NCBI RefSeq assembly: GCF_009829325.1
Contig: NZ_VUOS01000019.1
Location: 1-64,000 of the forward strand
Source: Nocardia sp. CY41
GTDB taxonomy: Bacteria; Actinomycetota; Actinomycetes; Mycobacteriales; Mycobacteriaceae
Length of the DNA: 64,000 nucleotides
Direction of reading: 5' to 3'
Each line of letters begins with the position of its first letter. Position 1 is the first letter of the stretch. Position numbers and translations under genes: made by a program. The notes beneath the pieces were generated by a model that saw only the letters and a list, made by a program, of their open reading frames with translations, was not told where the DNA came from and ran no database searches. Positions 9,190-17,367 of the stretch are shown in pieces.

Positions 9190-9426
9190 ATGCATCGACG
9201 CATGCTCAAGAGACTCGACCGAATACTCGGTTATGAGATGAAGGTCTCCGAGTTCCTCGGCACCCTCGTCATCATCGGCGTTCCCTACGGGCTGGCCGGG
9301 GTGGTCTGGACCCTCACGCACACCAGTCATCTGCGCGACATGCACGGCATCGATCTGGTGATCTCGTTCCTGGGATCGATCGTGTGCTGGCCGGTGCTCA
9401 CCTTCTCGAATGTGTGCATGACCTGA
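9190..9426 (+). CDS. Small two-helix membrane protein upstream of the mce operon
   Basis: It encodes about 78 residues from ATG 9190, or 74 from ATG 9202. The GAAAGGA at 9184-9190 fits ATG 9202 better by spacing. After a basic start (MLKRLDRILGYEMK) there are two membrane segments, FLGTLVIIGVPYGLAGVVWTL and LVISFLGSIVCWPVLTF. Its stop TGA (9424-9426) overlaps the ATG of the next small membrane gene, so the two are translationally coupled. Such tiny paired membrane proteins next to mce loci have no assigned function. I infer membership of the transporter operon from position only. Confidence 0.6.
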   Translation: MHRRMLKRLDRILGYEMKVSEFLGTLVIIGVPYGLAGVVWTLTHTSHLRDMHGIDLVISFLGSIVCWPVLTFSNVCMT

Positions 9427-9614
9427 TGATGGCTCTGGTGTGGCTCATCGACGTTCTCGTGATCGTGGTCAAGATCCTCGGTGGGCAGATGAAAGTGAAT
9501 CCCGTTCTTCGCGCCGGGTTGTGGGTGGCTGTGCTGAGTCTGTTCCTGGCCGGCTGTGCGGTGCTCGTCGCGCTCGTGGTGTTGCTGCAACGGTGGCTGG
9601 AAGCTCTCGCCTAA
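9426..9614 (+). CDS. Second small membrane protein, coupled to the preceding gene
   Basis: This 62-residue protein starts at ATG 9426 or 9429, overlapping the previous stop. It has two membrane segments: MALVWLIDVLVIVVKILGG and a second helix containing LSLFLAGCAVLVALVVLL. The second helix contains an L-A-G-C sequence that looks like a lipobox but lies too far inside to be a signal. The one-base overlap indicates co-expression with the upstream partner. Function is unknown; a role as accessory subunits of the mce transporter is a guess. Confidence 0.6.
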   Translation: MMALVWLIDVLVIVVKILGGQMKVNPVLRAGLWVAVLSLFLAGCAVLVALVVLLQRWLEALA

Positions 9615-9824
9615 CCGTCTCGCGACACGTTCATCAAATTTGGAATGAAGAGTTACATACCTACAGCATGAGCTCGATTGTCAAGCGGTGTCGACCTGCC
9701 TACTGACTCATATGTGCACTTCGCAAGGGTAATCCGGTGGGATCGTTGGGCTCGAGGCGAGGCTCGCCGCTTTGCTTTACGGAAGTAATTGTCAATCACT
9801 TGTCGCTTGTATGACGTCTGTGAG

Positions 9825-9842
9825 GTGTGCAACACTGCACAC
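9825..9842. promoter_or_regulatory. Palindrome upstream of yrbEA, candidate operator
   Basis: GTGTGCA (9825-9831) and TGCACAC (9836-9842) form a perfect 7-bp inverted repeat around ACAC, 65 bp upstream of the proposed GTG start at 9908. It lies in an AT-richer 290-bp gap that should carry the operon promoter. It could be a repressor site or a 5' leader hairpin. Confidence 0.42.
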
Positions 9843-9907
9843 GCTCCGCGCCATCGAAGGGGCAGCCGCCGGCGCGGCGGACGAGAAATCGAAAGGAACG
9901 GCCACCA

Positions 9908-10782
9908 GTGACTGCCTCGCTGCGAACGCCGGCCGACAAGCAACCGCCACCGGAACCGGGCGAAGTCGAGAAGATGATCGCCGGCGCTTCGGGTTGTGGC
10001 GGCGCCACCCCCAGCGCTCACTGGAAACCCTCGGCCGGCAGGTCACTTTGGGCCGCGAAGCGATCATCCAACTCTTCGTCTCGCTGGTGCGGGGGCGCTT
10101 TCCCTACCAGGAGTTCATCAAACAGTGCGCGTTCATGGCGAACGTGTCGGCAGCGCCGACCGTGTTCGTGGCCATTCCGATCGCCGTCGTGGTCTCCATT
10201 CAGGTCGGCGCTCTGGTGAACCAAGTGGGCGCGACGACATTCATCGGCGCGGTGGCGGGATTGGGCATCATCCGCCAGGGCGCGCCCTTGGTGTCGGCGT
10301 TGATGGTGGCCGGTGCGGTCGGGTCGGCGATCTGCGCCGATCTGGGATCGCGGACCATCCGGGAAGAGATCGACGCGATGATGGTGATGGGCGTCGATCC
10401 GGTGCGCCGCCTGGTCGCGCCGCGGCTCGCGGCGGCGGCGCTGGTGAGCGTCTTGCTCTGCGGTTTCGTCGTCTTCGTCGGATTCGCGACCGCGTACATG
10501 TTCAACGTGTACGCGCAATCCGGGACGCCGGGCTCGTTCATCAGCTCGTTCGCCTCCTTCGCGGTGGCGAACGACCTGATCATCGCCTTGGTCAAGGCCG
10601 CGATCTTCGGCGTGCTCACCGCGGTGATCGCCTGTGACATCGGCTTGCACGCGCACGGTGGCCCTGGCGGTGTGGCGAACGCGGTCAACTCGGCGGTGGT
10701 CAGTTCCGCGCTGATGTTGTTCGCCACCAACATCATTCTCACCCAGCTGTACAACACCTTGTTCCCGGCGAAGGTGGTGTGA
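9908..10782 (+). CDS. yrbEA: YrbE family ABC-type permease A of the mce system (apparent frameshift near the N-terminus)
   Basis: YrbE (MlaE-like) proteins form the membrane permease core of Mce lipid transporters. From GVDPVRRL through the MlaE signature region (CADLGSRTIREEIDAMMVMG) to the C-terminus, the protein is typical, with five or so membrane helices. The best start is GTG 9908, preceded by AAAGGA at 9892-9897, giving VTASLRTPADKQ up to MIAGASG. This frame then leaves the permease frame, which begins LWRRHPQRSLETLGRQ at 9994. Adding one G to the GGG run at 9991-9993 joins them perfectly as GASGLWRRHPQRS. So either one base is missing in the data or the gene is really shifted. In-frame alternatives without the shift are ATG 9811 or TTG 9994. 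Confidence 0.85.
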
Positions 10783-10784
10783 GG

Positions 10785-11648
10785 ATGGCGAGCACCTACA
10801 CACCTCCGGCGCTGAAGCCGCTGCGCAGTGTCGGAAAGACCGCGCTGGCGCCGGTGCACGCCAACCAGCGCCTGGGGCATCAGGCCATCACGTTCTTCCA
10901 GGCTCTCGGCGCCATCCCGTTCGTGCTGCGGCATTACCGCCGTGAGGTGGCACGGTTGACGGCCGACGTCGGCTGGGGCAACGGCTCGCTCATCGTCGGC
11001 GGCGGCACCATCGGCGTCGTCGTCATCTTGTGCGCGTTCGGCGGCATCATCGTCGGGATGGAGTCGTTCACGGCGCTGAACCTCCTCACGATGTCTCCGC
11101 TCACCGGCGCGATCTCCGGATTCGCCACCACCAGGGAACTCGCGCCGATCCTGGCGACTTTGGCATTCGCGATCCAGGCGGGTTGCCGGTTCACCGCGCA
11201 ACTGGGCGCGATGCGGATCTCCGAGGAGATCGACGCACTGGAGTCCATCGCCATCCGCCCGCTTCCGTACCTGATCAGCACGCGCATGATCGCCTCGACC
11301 CTGACGATCATCCCGCTGTACAGCATCGGCCTCGCCACCGCCTATCTGACCACCAAGATCACGGTGCTGTTCCTGGGCGGAACGGCGGCAGGCACCTACG
11401 ACCACTACTTCTTCCAGTTCCTGATCGGCACGGACGTCTTCTTCTCTTTGCTCAAAGTCGTGGTGTTCGTGATGCTCTCGACGTTCATCCAGTGCTACTA
11501 CGGCTATGTCGCCACCGGTGGCCCGGAAGGCGTCGGAGTCGCGGCCGGGCGTGCCATCAAGATGGTGATCGTCGTGATGGTCTTCGCGAATCTCTTTCTG
11601 ACCTTGAGCATCTGGGGCATCGATCCCGGATTCCGGATTTCGGGGTAG
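10785..11648 (+). CDS. yrbEB: YrbE family ABC-type permease B of the mce system
   Basis: The 287-residue MlaE-like permease is the second half of the Mce permease pair. ATG 10785 (MASTYTPPALKPL) lies two bases after the yrbEA stop; GTG 10779 is an overlapping alternative. The signature CRFTAQLGAMRISEEIDALE matches the E-x-D-A-L/M motif that contacts the MceG-type ATPase, which is not encoded in this window. Hydrophobic segments are spread over the length, ending with MVFANLFLTLSIWG. It precedes mceA by eight bases and is clearly co-transcribed. Confidence 0.93.
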   Translation: MASTYTPPALKPLRSVGKTALAPVHANQRLGHQAITFFQALGAIPFVLRHYRREVARLTADVGWGNGSLIVGGGTIGVVVILCAFGGIIVGMESFTALNLLTMSPLTGAISGFATTRELAPILATLAFAIQAGCRFTAQLGAMRISEEIDALESIAIRPLPYLISTRMIASTLTIIPLYSIGLATAYLTTKITVLFLGGTAAGTYDHYFFQFLIGTDVFFSLLKVVVFVMLSTFIQCYYGYVATGGPEGVGVAAGRAIKMVIVVMVFANLFLTLSIWGIDPGFRISG

Positions 11649-11656
11649 GGCCGACG

Positions 11657-13108
11657 ATGATTCTGGACCCCAGTGGCCGTGGACCCAGCGCCAGGCAGTC
11701 GACCCTCGCCGGGCTGGCCGTGCTGACCACGATCGCGGTGCTGCTGTACCTGCTGGCGCTGCGCTACACCGGCTATTTCGAGGACAAGGTCCCGGTGACC
11801 GTCGTGCTCACCAGCACCGGTGACGGCTTGCCCGGACGGGCGGACGTCAAGTTCCGCGGCATGGTCGTGGGCTGGGTGGCCGCGGTGGACGTGGTCGCGC
11901 GCGGCGCCCGGCAGGAAGCGCACGTGGACTTGAGACCGGAGGTGGCTTCGACCATTCCGGTGAACGTGACCGCCCGGGTGATCCCGAACAATCTGTTCGG
12001 CGTCACCGCGATCGAACTCGTCGACAACGGGCCGGAACCGAAGACCCTACGCGCCGGTGCGACCATCCCGGAGGACACCGGAAGCGAGACGGTGGCGTTG
12101 CAGACCACATTGAACGTCCTGCGCAACGTGCTCGACAACATCCAGCCCGAGAAATTGGGCCGGGTGCTGGCCACCCTGGCGGCGGCGCTGGATCCCGCGG
12201 CCCGCGCGCCCGGCTCGACGGTGGAGCGCCTGGACGTCTGGCTGACGGAGATCCGGGGGACACCCGGTGTCGACACGCTGCTCGGCGATCTCGGGCGGGC
12301 CTCGATCGCGCTGAGCCAGTCGGCGCCGGAGCTGGTCGGGGTGCTGTCGGAGTCGGTGACCACGGCGCGCACCCTGGCCGAACGACGAGCGAAACTCATC
12401 GGTCTGCTGGCCACCGGGAACGCCACGGTCGATACGGTCAACGCCCTGTTCGCCCGCAATCCGGACGCGGGGAAGTTCCTCGTCGCCGGGCTGGACGATC
12501 TGTTCGGCGGTCTGGCCGCAGACCCGGAAGCCATCCCCTACACGGCCGCGAACCTGAACGTGGCGCTGCAACGGCTGGCCACTACGTTCCGCTACGGACC
12601 GGCCGAACAGATGGTGTGGAAGATGGACGTGTCGTTCACGCCGTTCCAGCAGTACACGGCGAAGGACTGCCCGCACTACGGCGATCAATACGGCCCCAGG
12701 TGCGGCGGCGCCACGGTGCCCGAGGTGGCTCCGGAGCAGAACTATCCGCCGCAACTGATGCCGAAGTGGCTCGACGCGGCAGGACCGCCGCCGGTACCGG
12801 CGGCGCCCGCCCCCCTCGGCGCGATGGGGCTGGTGCTTCCTGGGCTACCGGCGATTCCGGGTCTTCCCTTCATCCCGGGCCTGCCGGCCATCCCGGGCCT
12901 TGCGCCGACGCCGGACGCCGTCGCGCCGACGGAGCCCGGCACGCAGAACCCAGGCGCCGAGGTCCAGCCGATCGCGCTGCGCGGATCCGATGCCGTCGCG
13001 GCGATCGTGGGGACGAGACCCACCGTGGCGCAGTACCTGCTGTTGAGCCCGGTACTGGCGGGCGGATCGGTCACCGTGTCCGCCCACGACGAAGGGCGGG
13101 GCAAATGA
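11657..13108 (+). CDS. mceA: Mce family protein A (MlaD-domain, transporter subunit)
   Basis: The protein has 483 residues from ATG 11657. An N-terminal membrane anchor (LAGLAVLTTIAVLLYLLAL) is followed by the MCE/MlaD beta-barrel domain (about residues 45-125: VLTSTGDGLPGRADVKFRGM). A helical needle-forming region comes next, then a long Pro-rich tail. Six Mce subunits are thought to assemble into a hetero-hexameric tube that carries lipids or sterols from the outer envelope to the YrbE permease. The tail holds tandem GLPAIPGLPFIPGLPAIPG units (residues about 394-416), a low-complexity extension. Its stop overlaps the mceB start by 4 bp. Confidence 0.93.
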   Translation: MILDPSGRGPSARQSTLAGLAVLTTIAVLLYLLALRYTGYFEDKVPVTVVLTSTGDGLPGRADVKFRGMVVGWVAAVDVVARGARQEAHVDLRPEVASTIPVNVTARVIPNNLFGVTAIELVDNGPEPKTLRAGATIPEDTGSETVALQTTLNVLRNVLDNIQPEKLGRVLATLAAALDPAARAPGSTVERLDVWLTEIRGTPGVDTLLGDLGRASIALSQSAPELVGVLSESVTTARTLAERRAKLIGLLATGNATVDTVNALFARNPDAGKFLVAGLDDLFGGLAADPEAIPYTAANLNVALQRLATTFRYGPAEQMVWKMDVSFTPFQQYTAKDCPHYGDQYGPRCGGATVPEVAPEQNYPPQLMPKWLDAAGPPPVPAAPAPLGAMGLVLPGLPAIPGLPFIPGLPAIPGLAPTPDAVAPTEPGTQNPGAEVQPIALRGSDAVAAIVGTRPTVAQYLLLSPVLAGGSVTVSAHDEGRGK

Positions 13109-14127
13109 AATCGGCCAAGGCGCTGGCGGGCTTCAGCTTCTTCGCGGTGGTGGCGGTCGCGCTCACCTTCACCATCTGGTCCACGCTGCAGCGGTCGGTC
13201 GACGGGGACACCCACCGCTATTCGGCGATCTTCTCCGACGTGCTGGGCCTGCGCGTCGGGGACGACGTGCGGATGGCGGGCGTGCGGGTCGGACGGGTGG
13301 ATGAGATCGATTTCGCCGACGGCTACCAGGCCAGGGTCGATTTCCGGATCGATGAACGCCAGCATCTCACCACGACGACGAAGGCGCTGGTGCGCTACCA
13401 GAACCTGATCGGCCAGCGCTATATCGCCCTGGCGCCGGGCAAGGAGGCGGGCGCCGTCGTCGAAGCCGGTTCGCAGATCCCCCTGGAGCGCACCGAGCCG
13501 TCGTTCGACGTGTCCGCGTTGCTGTCCGGATTCGAACCGCTGTTCAGCGTGCTGCAGCCGGATCAGGTCAATTCGCTGTCGGAGACGTTGATCCAGGCGC
13601 TGCAGGGCAATCAGGTGTCCCTGCGCAGCCTCATCGTGCAAGCCTCCGAGCTCGCGGGCACCTTCGGGCAGCGCGACGAGATCCTGGGGGAGGTACTGGG
13701 CAATCTCAGCTCGGTGGTCAGCGGTCTGGCCCACCGCAGCGGCGAGCTGGAGACGTTGATCACGCAGGCCAGGGCGCTGGTGGAGGCCCTCTACTCGCAA
13801 GGAGAGAGCTTGAAGCACTCGGTCGACCGGGTGGCCGACACGACCGACTCGCTGACCCGGTTGATCATGCAGGTCAAGCCGGGCCTGGCGGGGGCGCAGC
13901 ACGACGCCACCACGGGCGTCGCGTTGTTGCTGCTCAACGGCGCGTCCCTGGACCGGGCCGCGGTCGAACTGCCCGCCGTCCTCAACGGCGTCGCCCGCTT
14001 CACCAGCAACGGCGCCTACGGAAACGCGTACCTGTGCAGCCTCGACGTGTCGTTGTGGGGCGTGGTGTTGCCGCCGGGATTGTTCTCCCAGGTCGGCGGC
14101 AATTCGCACTCGGAGGTGTGCCGGTGA
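13105..14127 (+). CDS. mceB: Mce family protein B
   Basis: The protein has 340 residues from ATG 13105, in an ATGA overlap with mceA. An N-terminal helix (LAGFSFFAVVAVALTFTIW) is followed by the MCE domain (YSAIFSDVLGLRVGDDVRMA, then GVRVGRVDEIDF) and an amphipathic helical region. Length and order are normal for MceB. It provides one subunit of the periplasmic lipid-conducting tube. Two cysteines near the C-terminus (YLCSLDVSLWG and EVC) recur at the same place in other MceB proteins. Co-translation with its neighbours is implied by the overlaps on both sides. Confidence 0.93.
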   Translation: MKSAKALAGFSFFAVVAVALTFTIWSTLQRSVDGDTHRYSAIFSDVLGLRVGDDVRMAGVRVGRVDEIDFADGYQARVDFRIDERQHLTTTTKALVRYQNLIGQRYIALAPGKEAGAVVEAGSQIPLERTEPSFDVSALLSGFEPLFSVLQPDQVNSLSETLIQALQGNQVSLRSLIVQASELAGTFGQRDEILGEVLGNLSSVVSGLAHRSGELETLITQARALVEALYSQGESLKHSVDRVADTTDSLTRLIMQVKPGLAGAQHDATTGVALLLLNGASLDRAAVELPAVLNGVARFTSNGAYGNAYLCSLDVSLWGVVLPPGLFSQVGGNSHSEVCR

Positions 14128-15137
14128 TCGGGCGCCTTCCGACCCCGGGTTTCCTGCGGAATCGGTACCTGCGACTCGGCTTGATCGCGGCCGCCACGGT
14201 GGCGGCTCTGCTGATCGGATCGAGTGTCCTGACCCAGGCCCGTCTGGGCGACAAGACGATTCACGCCGAATTCGCCCAAGCTGCCGGTCTCCGTCCCGGC
14301 GCGACGGTGGACGTCTCCGGGATCGAAGTCGGCGAGGTGCACTCCGTGCGTCTCGAGGGCACCAAAGTCCTGGTGGACCTGAAGGTTCGGCGCGATCTTC
14401 GCTTGGGCGCGGACGCGCGCGCGGCGATCGAGATGTCGACGATCCTCGGCCGATTGCACGTAGACCTCCTCCCCGGCGACGGCAAGGGACTGCCGGGCAA
14501 CCGCATCCGGCTGGAGAACACCTCGGTGCCGTACAACCTGAGCAAGGTCATCCAGGACCCGAAGTACAAGAACTCCTTCGAACGCATCGAACGCCTCGAC
14601 CCGCAGAAACTGCGCCAAGCGCTGGATCTGGTCGATCAGCAGCTGGGGGATTCCCCGCAGCTGGCGGTCCAGGCGCTCGACAGCATCGGCGCGCTCGCCA
14701 AAGTGGTCACCGATCGCCGGGACGAGGTGGACGCGCTGCTGAAGAGCATGGACCAGGTATCCCAGCTCGTCGCCGACAATCAGAACAGCGTGCTGCTGTT
14801 GCTGACCCGCGGCGAAGCGATCGGCAACGCGGTGCGGCAGCGGCAGGATCTGCTGAAGCAGCTGCTCGACAATGTCGCGGCCCTGTCGCGACTGCTACAG
14901 GAGATGGGAGTGGAGAACAACGGTCAGCTCGCGCCGTTGATCCACGATCTGAACACCATGTCGGAGGGTTTGCAGAAGAACCGCGACAATCTGGACCGGC
15001 TCTACGAGAACATGCCGATCGCGTTGCGGCAGTTCAACAACGCCGTCGGCAACGGGCCGTACGGCGACGTGTGGGCGCCCTGGTTCTTCCCGGACAACTG
15101 GCTGTGTTTCGCCCGAGCCGTACAGGGGTGCAACTGA
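14124..15137 (+). CDS. mceC: Mce family protein C
   Basis: The protein has 337 residues from GTG 14124, overlapping the mceB stop as GTGA. A basic, hydrophobic N-terminal anchor (LGLIAAATVAALLIGSSVL) precedes the MCE domain (AEFAQAAGLRPGATVDVSG, then IEVGEVHSVRLEG) and a long helical segment. The C-terminal GPYGDVWAPWFFPDNWLCFA has the conserved aromatic-Cys pattern of MceC. It is a structural subunit of the transport tube. The third-subunit position and the overlaps with mceB and mceD make the assignment firm. Confidence 0.93.
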   Translation: MIGRLPTPGFLRNRYLRLGLIAAATVAALLIGSSVLTQARLGDKTIHAEFAQAAGLRPGATVDVSGIEVGEVHSVRLEGTKVLVDLKVRRDLRLGADARAAIEMSTILGRLHVDLLPGDGKGLPGNRIRLENTSVPYNLSKVIQDPKYKNSFERIERLDPQKLRQALDLVDQQLGDSPQLAVQALDSIGALAKVVTDRRDEVDALLKSMDQVSQLVADNQNSVLLLLTRGEAIGNAVRQRQDLLKQLLDNVAALSRLLQEMGVENNGQLAPLIHDLNTMSEGLQKNRDNLDRLYENMPIALRQFNNAVGNGPYGDVWAPWFFPDNWLCFARAVQGCN

Positions 15138-16237
15138 TGAGAAAACGACGATTCGCGCAGGTCGGCGGCCTGATCGCGGCCGCGCTGGTCACCGCGAGCT
15201 GCGCGCTCGTGCCCGACAGCCTGACCGCGCTGCCGAGGCAGTACCTGGGCGAGCACATCCGCATCAGCGCCGATTTCGAGAACGTCGCTGGGCTCTACGC
15301 GGGCAACGAGGTCGCGGTACTGGGCGTCCCGGTCGGCCGGGTCGACACCGTGGCGGCGAAGGGCAGTTACGTCCAGGTCACCATGAGCTTGGAGAAGGGG
15401 ACCGAGGTCCCGGCCGATGCGATCGCCGCCCTGGTGTCGCCGCAGCTGATCACCAACCGCCATGTCGAACTCGCCCCCGCCTACAGCGGCGACGGGCCCG
15501 TTTTCACCGACGGAATGCACATTCCGCTGTCCAGGACGCGGACACCGGTCGAATTCGACCGCATTCTGGAGAATTTCGACCAGCTCGGAGCCGCGCTCAA
15601 AGGCGACGACCAGAACGGGCCGATGGCCAGCCGGGTTCTGTTCCCGCTGCTGGACGGCAACGGCGACCGGTTGCGCGCGACATTGGACGCCTTGTCCTCG
15701 GCCTTCGAAGTGACTTTCGCCAACAAGGACCAGATCTCGAACACCATCGTCGAACTCAACGAGATCACCCAGATCATCGCCCAGAACGACCAGACGGTGC
15801 GCGATTTCAGCGGCCGCCTCACCGAACTGGTGCAGCTGATGGGTGACCAGGCGCCCGGCCTGCAAGCGGTGCTGCAGCAGCTGGACCAGTTCGTCACCAA
15901 TACCGGCACGCTGGTCGGCGAGAACTCCGATCAGCTCGCGGGCGCGCTGGAGCGATTCACGACCATCACCGAACAGATGCGGGCCAACTCCCGCGGCCTC
16001 ACCGAGATCGTCGACGTCGGGCCGCTGCTGTTCGAGAACCTGTCCAACGCCGTCAGCCGGGAACATCAAGCGCTGCGCCTGCACGCGCTCACCGACAAGG
16101 TCCTGCTCGACAACGAGGTCGTGTCGCAGTTCTGCGAACGCATCCAGATGCGCCTCGATGGTTGCCGCACCGGGAAACCGCAGGATTTCGGGCCCGACTT
16201 CGGTCTGACCGCGGCACTACTGGGGATCACGAAATGA
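15137..16237 (+). CDS. mceD: Mce family protein D, with lipoprotein-like N-terminus
   Basis: The protein has 366 residues from ATG 15137, which shares its A with the mceC stop. The MCE domain (RISADFENVAGLYAGNEVAV, then GVPVGRVDTVAAKG) and helical region are normal. The N-terminus MRKRRFAQVGGLIAAALVTASC ends in a cysteine after a short hydrophobic stretch, like a lipoprotein signal with an atypical lipobox. The fourth Mce subunit is more often anchored by an uncleaved helix, and only MceE is classically the lipoprotein. Both D and E therefore look lipidated here. Operon position supports the mceD name. Confidence 0.9.
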   Translation: MRKRRFAQVGGLIAAALVTASCALVPDSLTALPRQYLGEHIRISADFENVAGLYAGNEVAVLGVPVGRVDTVAAKGSYVQVTMSLEKGTEVPADAIAALVSPQLITNRHVELAPAYSGDGPVFTDGMHIPLSRTRTPVEFDRILENFDQLGAALKGDDQNGPMASRVLFPLLDGNGDRLRATLDALSSAFEVTFANKDQISNTIVELNEITQIIAQNDQTVRDFSGRLTELVQLMGDQAPGLQAVLQQLDQFVTNTGTLVGENSDQLAGALERFTTITEQMRANSRGLTEIVDVGPLLFENLSNAVSREHQALRLHALTDKVLLDNEVVSQFCERIQMRLDGCRTGKPQDFGPDFGLTAALLGITK

Positions 16238-17367
16238 CCGGCAGGAAAGCGCTTCGGCGCACGACGGTGGCGGCCGCGCTGGTCGCGGCGATGAGCACCG
16301 CGACCGGCTGCAGTGTGACGGTGGCGAATCTGCCGATGCCGAAACCCGGCATCGGAGCCCCCGGCTACACCATCCGCGCGGCCTTCCGTGACGCGCTCAA
16401 CCTGCCCGATCACGCGCACGTGAAGATCGGCGGCACCGATATCGGCGTCGTCACCGCGATCAGCACGACCAACTTCATCGCGGAAGTGGACATGCTGATC
16501 AGGGAAGACATCCAGTTGCCCCGGGGCACCACCGCGGAACTGCGCCAGGCGACGCCGCTGGGAGACATCTTCGTGGCGATGACCTTGCCCGCGACCGCAC
16601 CGGGCGGCGAGAACCTGCGCGCGGGGGACGTCATCGACACCGAGCACACGTCGGCCGCCGCGTCCGTCGAGCAGCTGATGATGTCGGTCTCGATGCTGAT
16701 CAACGGCGGCGGCATCAATCAGGCCGCGAAGATCACCTCCGAACTCGATTCGATGTTCGCCGGTCGCGCCCCGCAACTGGCACACCTGCTCAGCGAACTC
16801 ACCCATGTCATCGCCGCGCTCAACCAGCGCACCGGCGACATCGACAACGTCCTGACCGGCCTCAACGTGCTGACCGGCGAATTGGCCCGGCGCAAAGCCG
16901 AACTCGGCGAGGCCGCGGACACCTTTCCGGCGTTGCTGGCGCTGTTGGCCGAGAACAACCAGTCCATCGTCGATCTGCTCGACAAGGTCTCGATCACGAT
17001 GACCGCGCTCGGTGATTTCACCGAGACGACCGGGCCGCAGGCGGTCAGCCTGTTCGACAGCATCCAGCGGTTGATGGCCGGCTTCACCCGGATGGGCGAC
17101 GACCTGGGCGGCACGTTGAACGGTCTGCACACCATCTATCCCGGGCTGATGGCGAGCCTGGACGGCCCCACCCTGGCCGTCGCGGCGACGGTGTCCTACC
17201 TCAGCGTCGGCGCCTTGACCGATCCCAGCGGCAGCAGGCCGCCCGAACTCGGCGACGTGCCCGCGTTCGTCGGCAGCTTGGCGCAGGTCATCGAGAAGGT
17301 GATCGGCCGGGTCACCAGTCCGCCCCAGCAACCGCAGCAACCCCAGCAGCAAGGAGGGGCCCGGTGA
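16234..17367 (+). CDS. mceE: Mce family lipoprotein E (LprK-like)
   Basis: The protein has 377 residues from ATG 16234, in an ATGA overlap. The signal peptide MTGRKALRRTTVAAALVAAM ends in TATGC, a plausible lipobox with lipidation at the Cys of residue 26. The MCE domain (YTIRAAFRDALNLPDHAHVK, then GGTDIGVVTAISTT) is followed by a helical region and a Gln/Pro-rich tail (QQPQQPQQQ). As in other mce operons, this lipoprotein sits fifth. It is expected to be tethered to the membrane as part of the lipid-transport needle. Confidence 0.93.
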   Translation: MTGRKALRRTTVAAALVAAMSTATGCSVTVANLPMPKPGIGAPGYTIRAAFRDALNLPDHAHVKIGGTDIGVVTAISTTNFIAEVDMLIREDIQLPRGTTAELRQATPLGDIFVAMTLPATAPGGENLRAGDVIDTEHTSAAASVEQLMMSVSMLINGGGINQAAKITSELDSMFAGRAPQLAHLLSELTHVIAALNQRTGDIDNVLTGLNVLTGELARRKAELGEAADTFPALLALLAENNQSIVDLLDKVSITMTALGDFTETTGPQAVSLFDSIQRLMAGFTRMGDDLGGTLNGLHTIYPGLMASLDGPTLAVAATVSYLSVGALTDPSGSRPPELGDVPAFVGSLAQVIEKVIGRVTSPPQQPQQPQQQGGAR

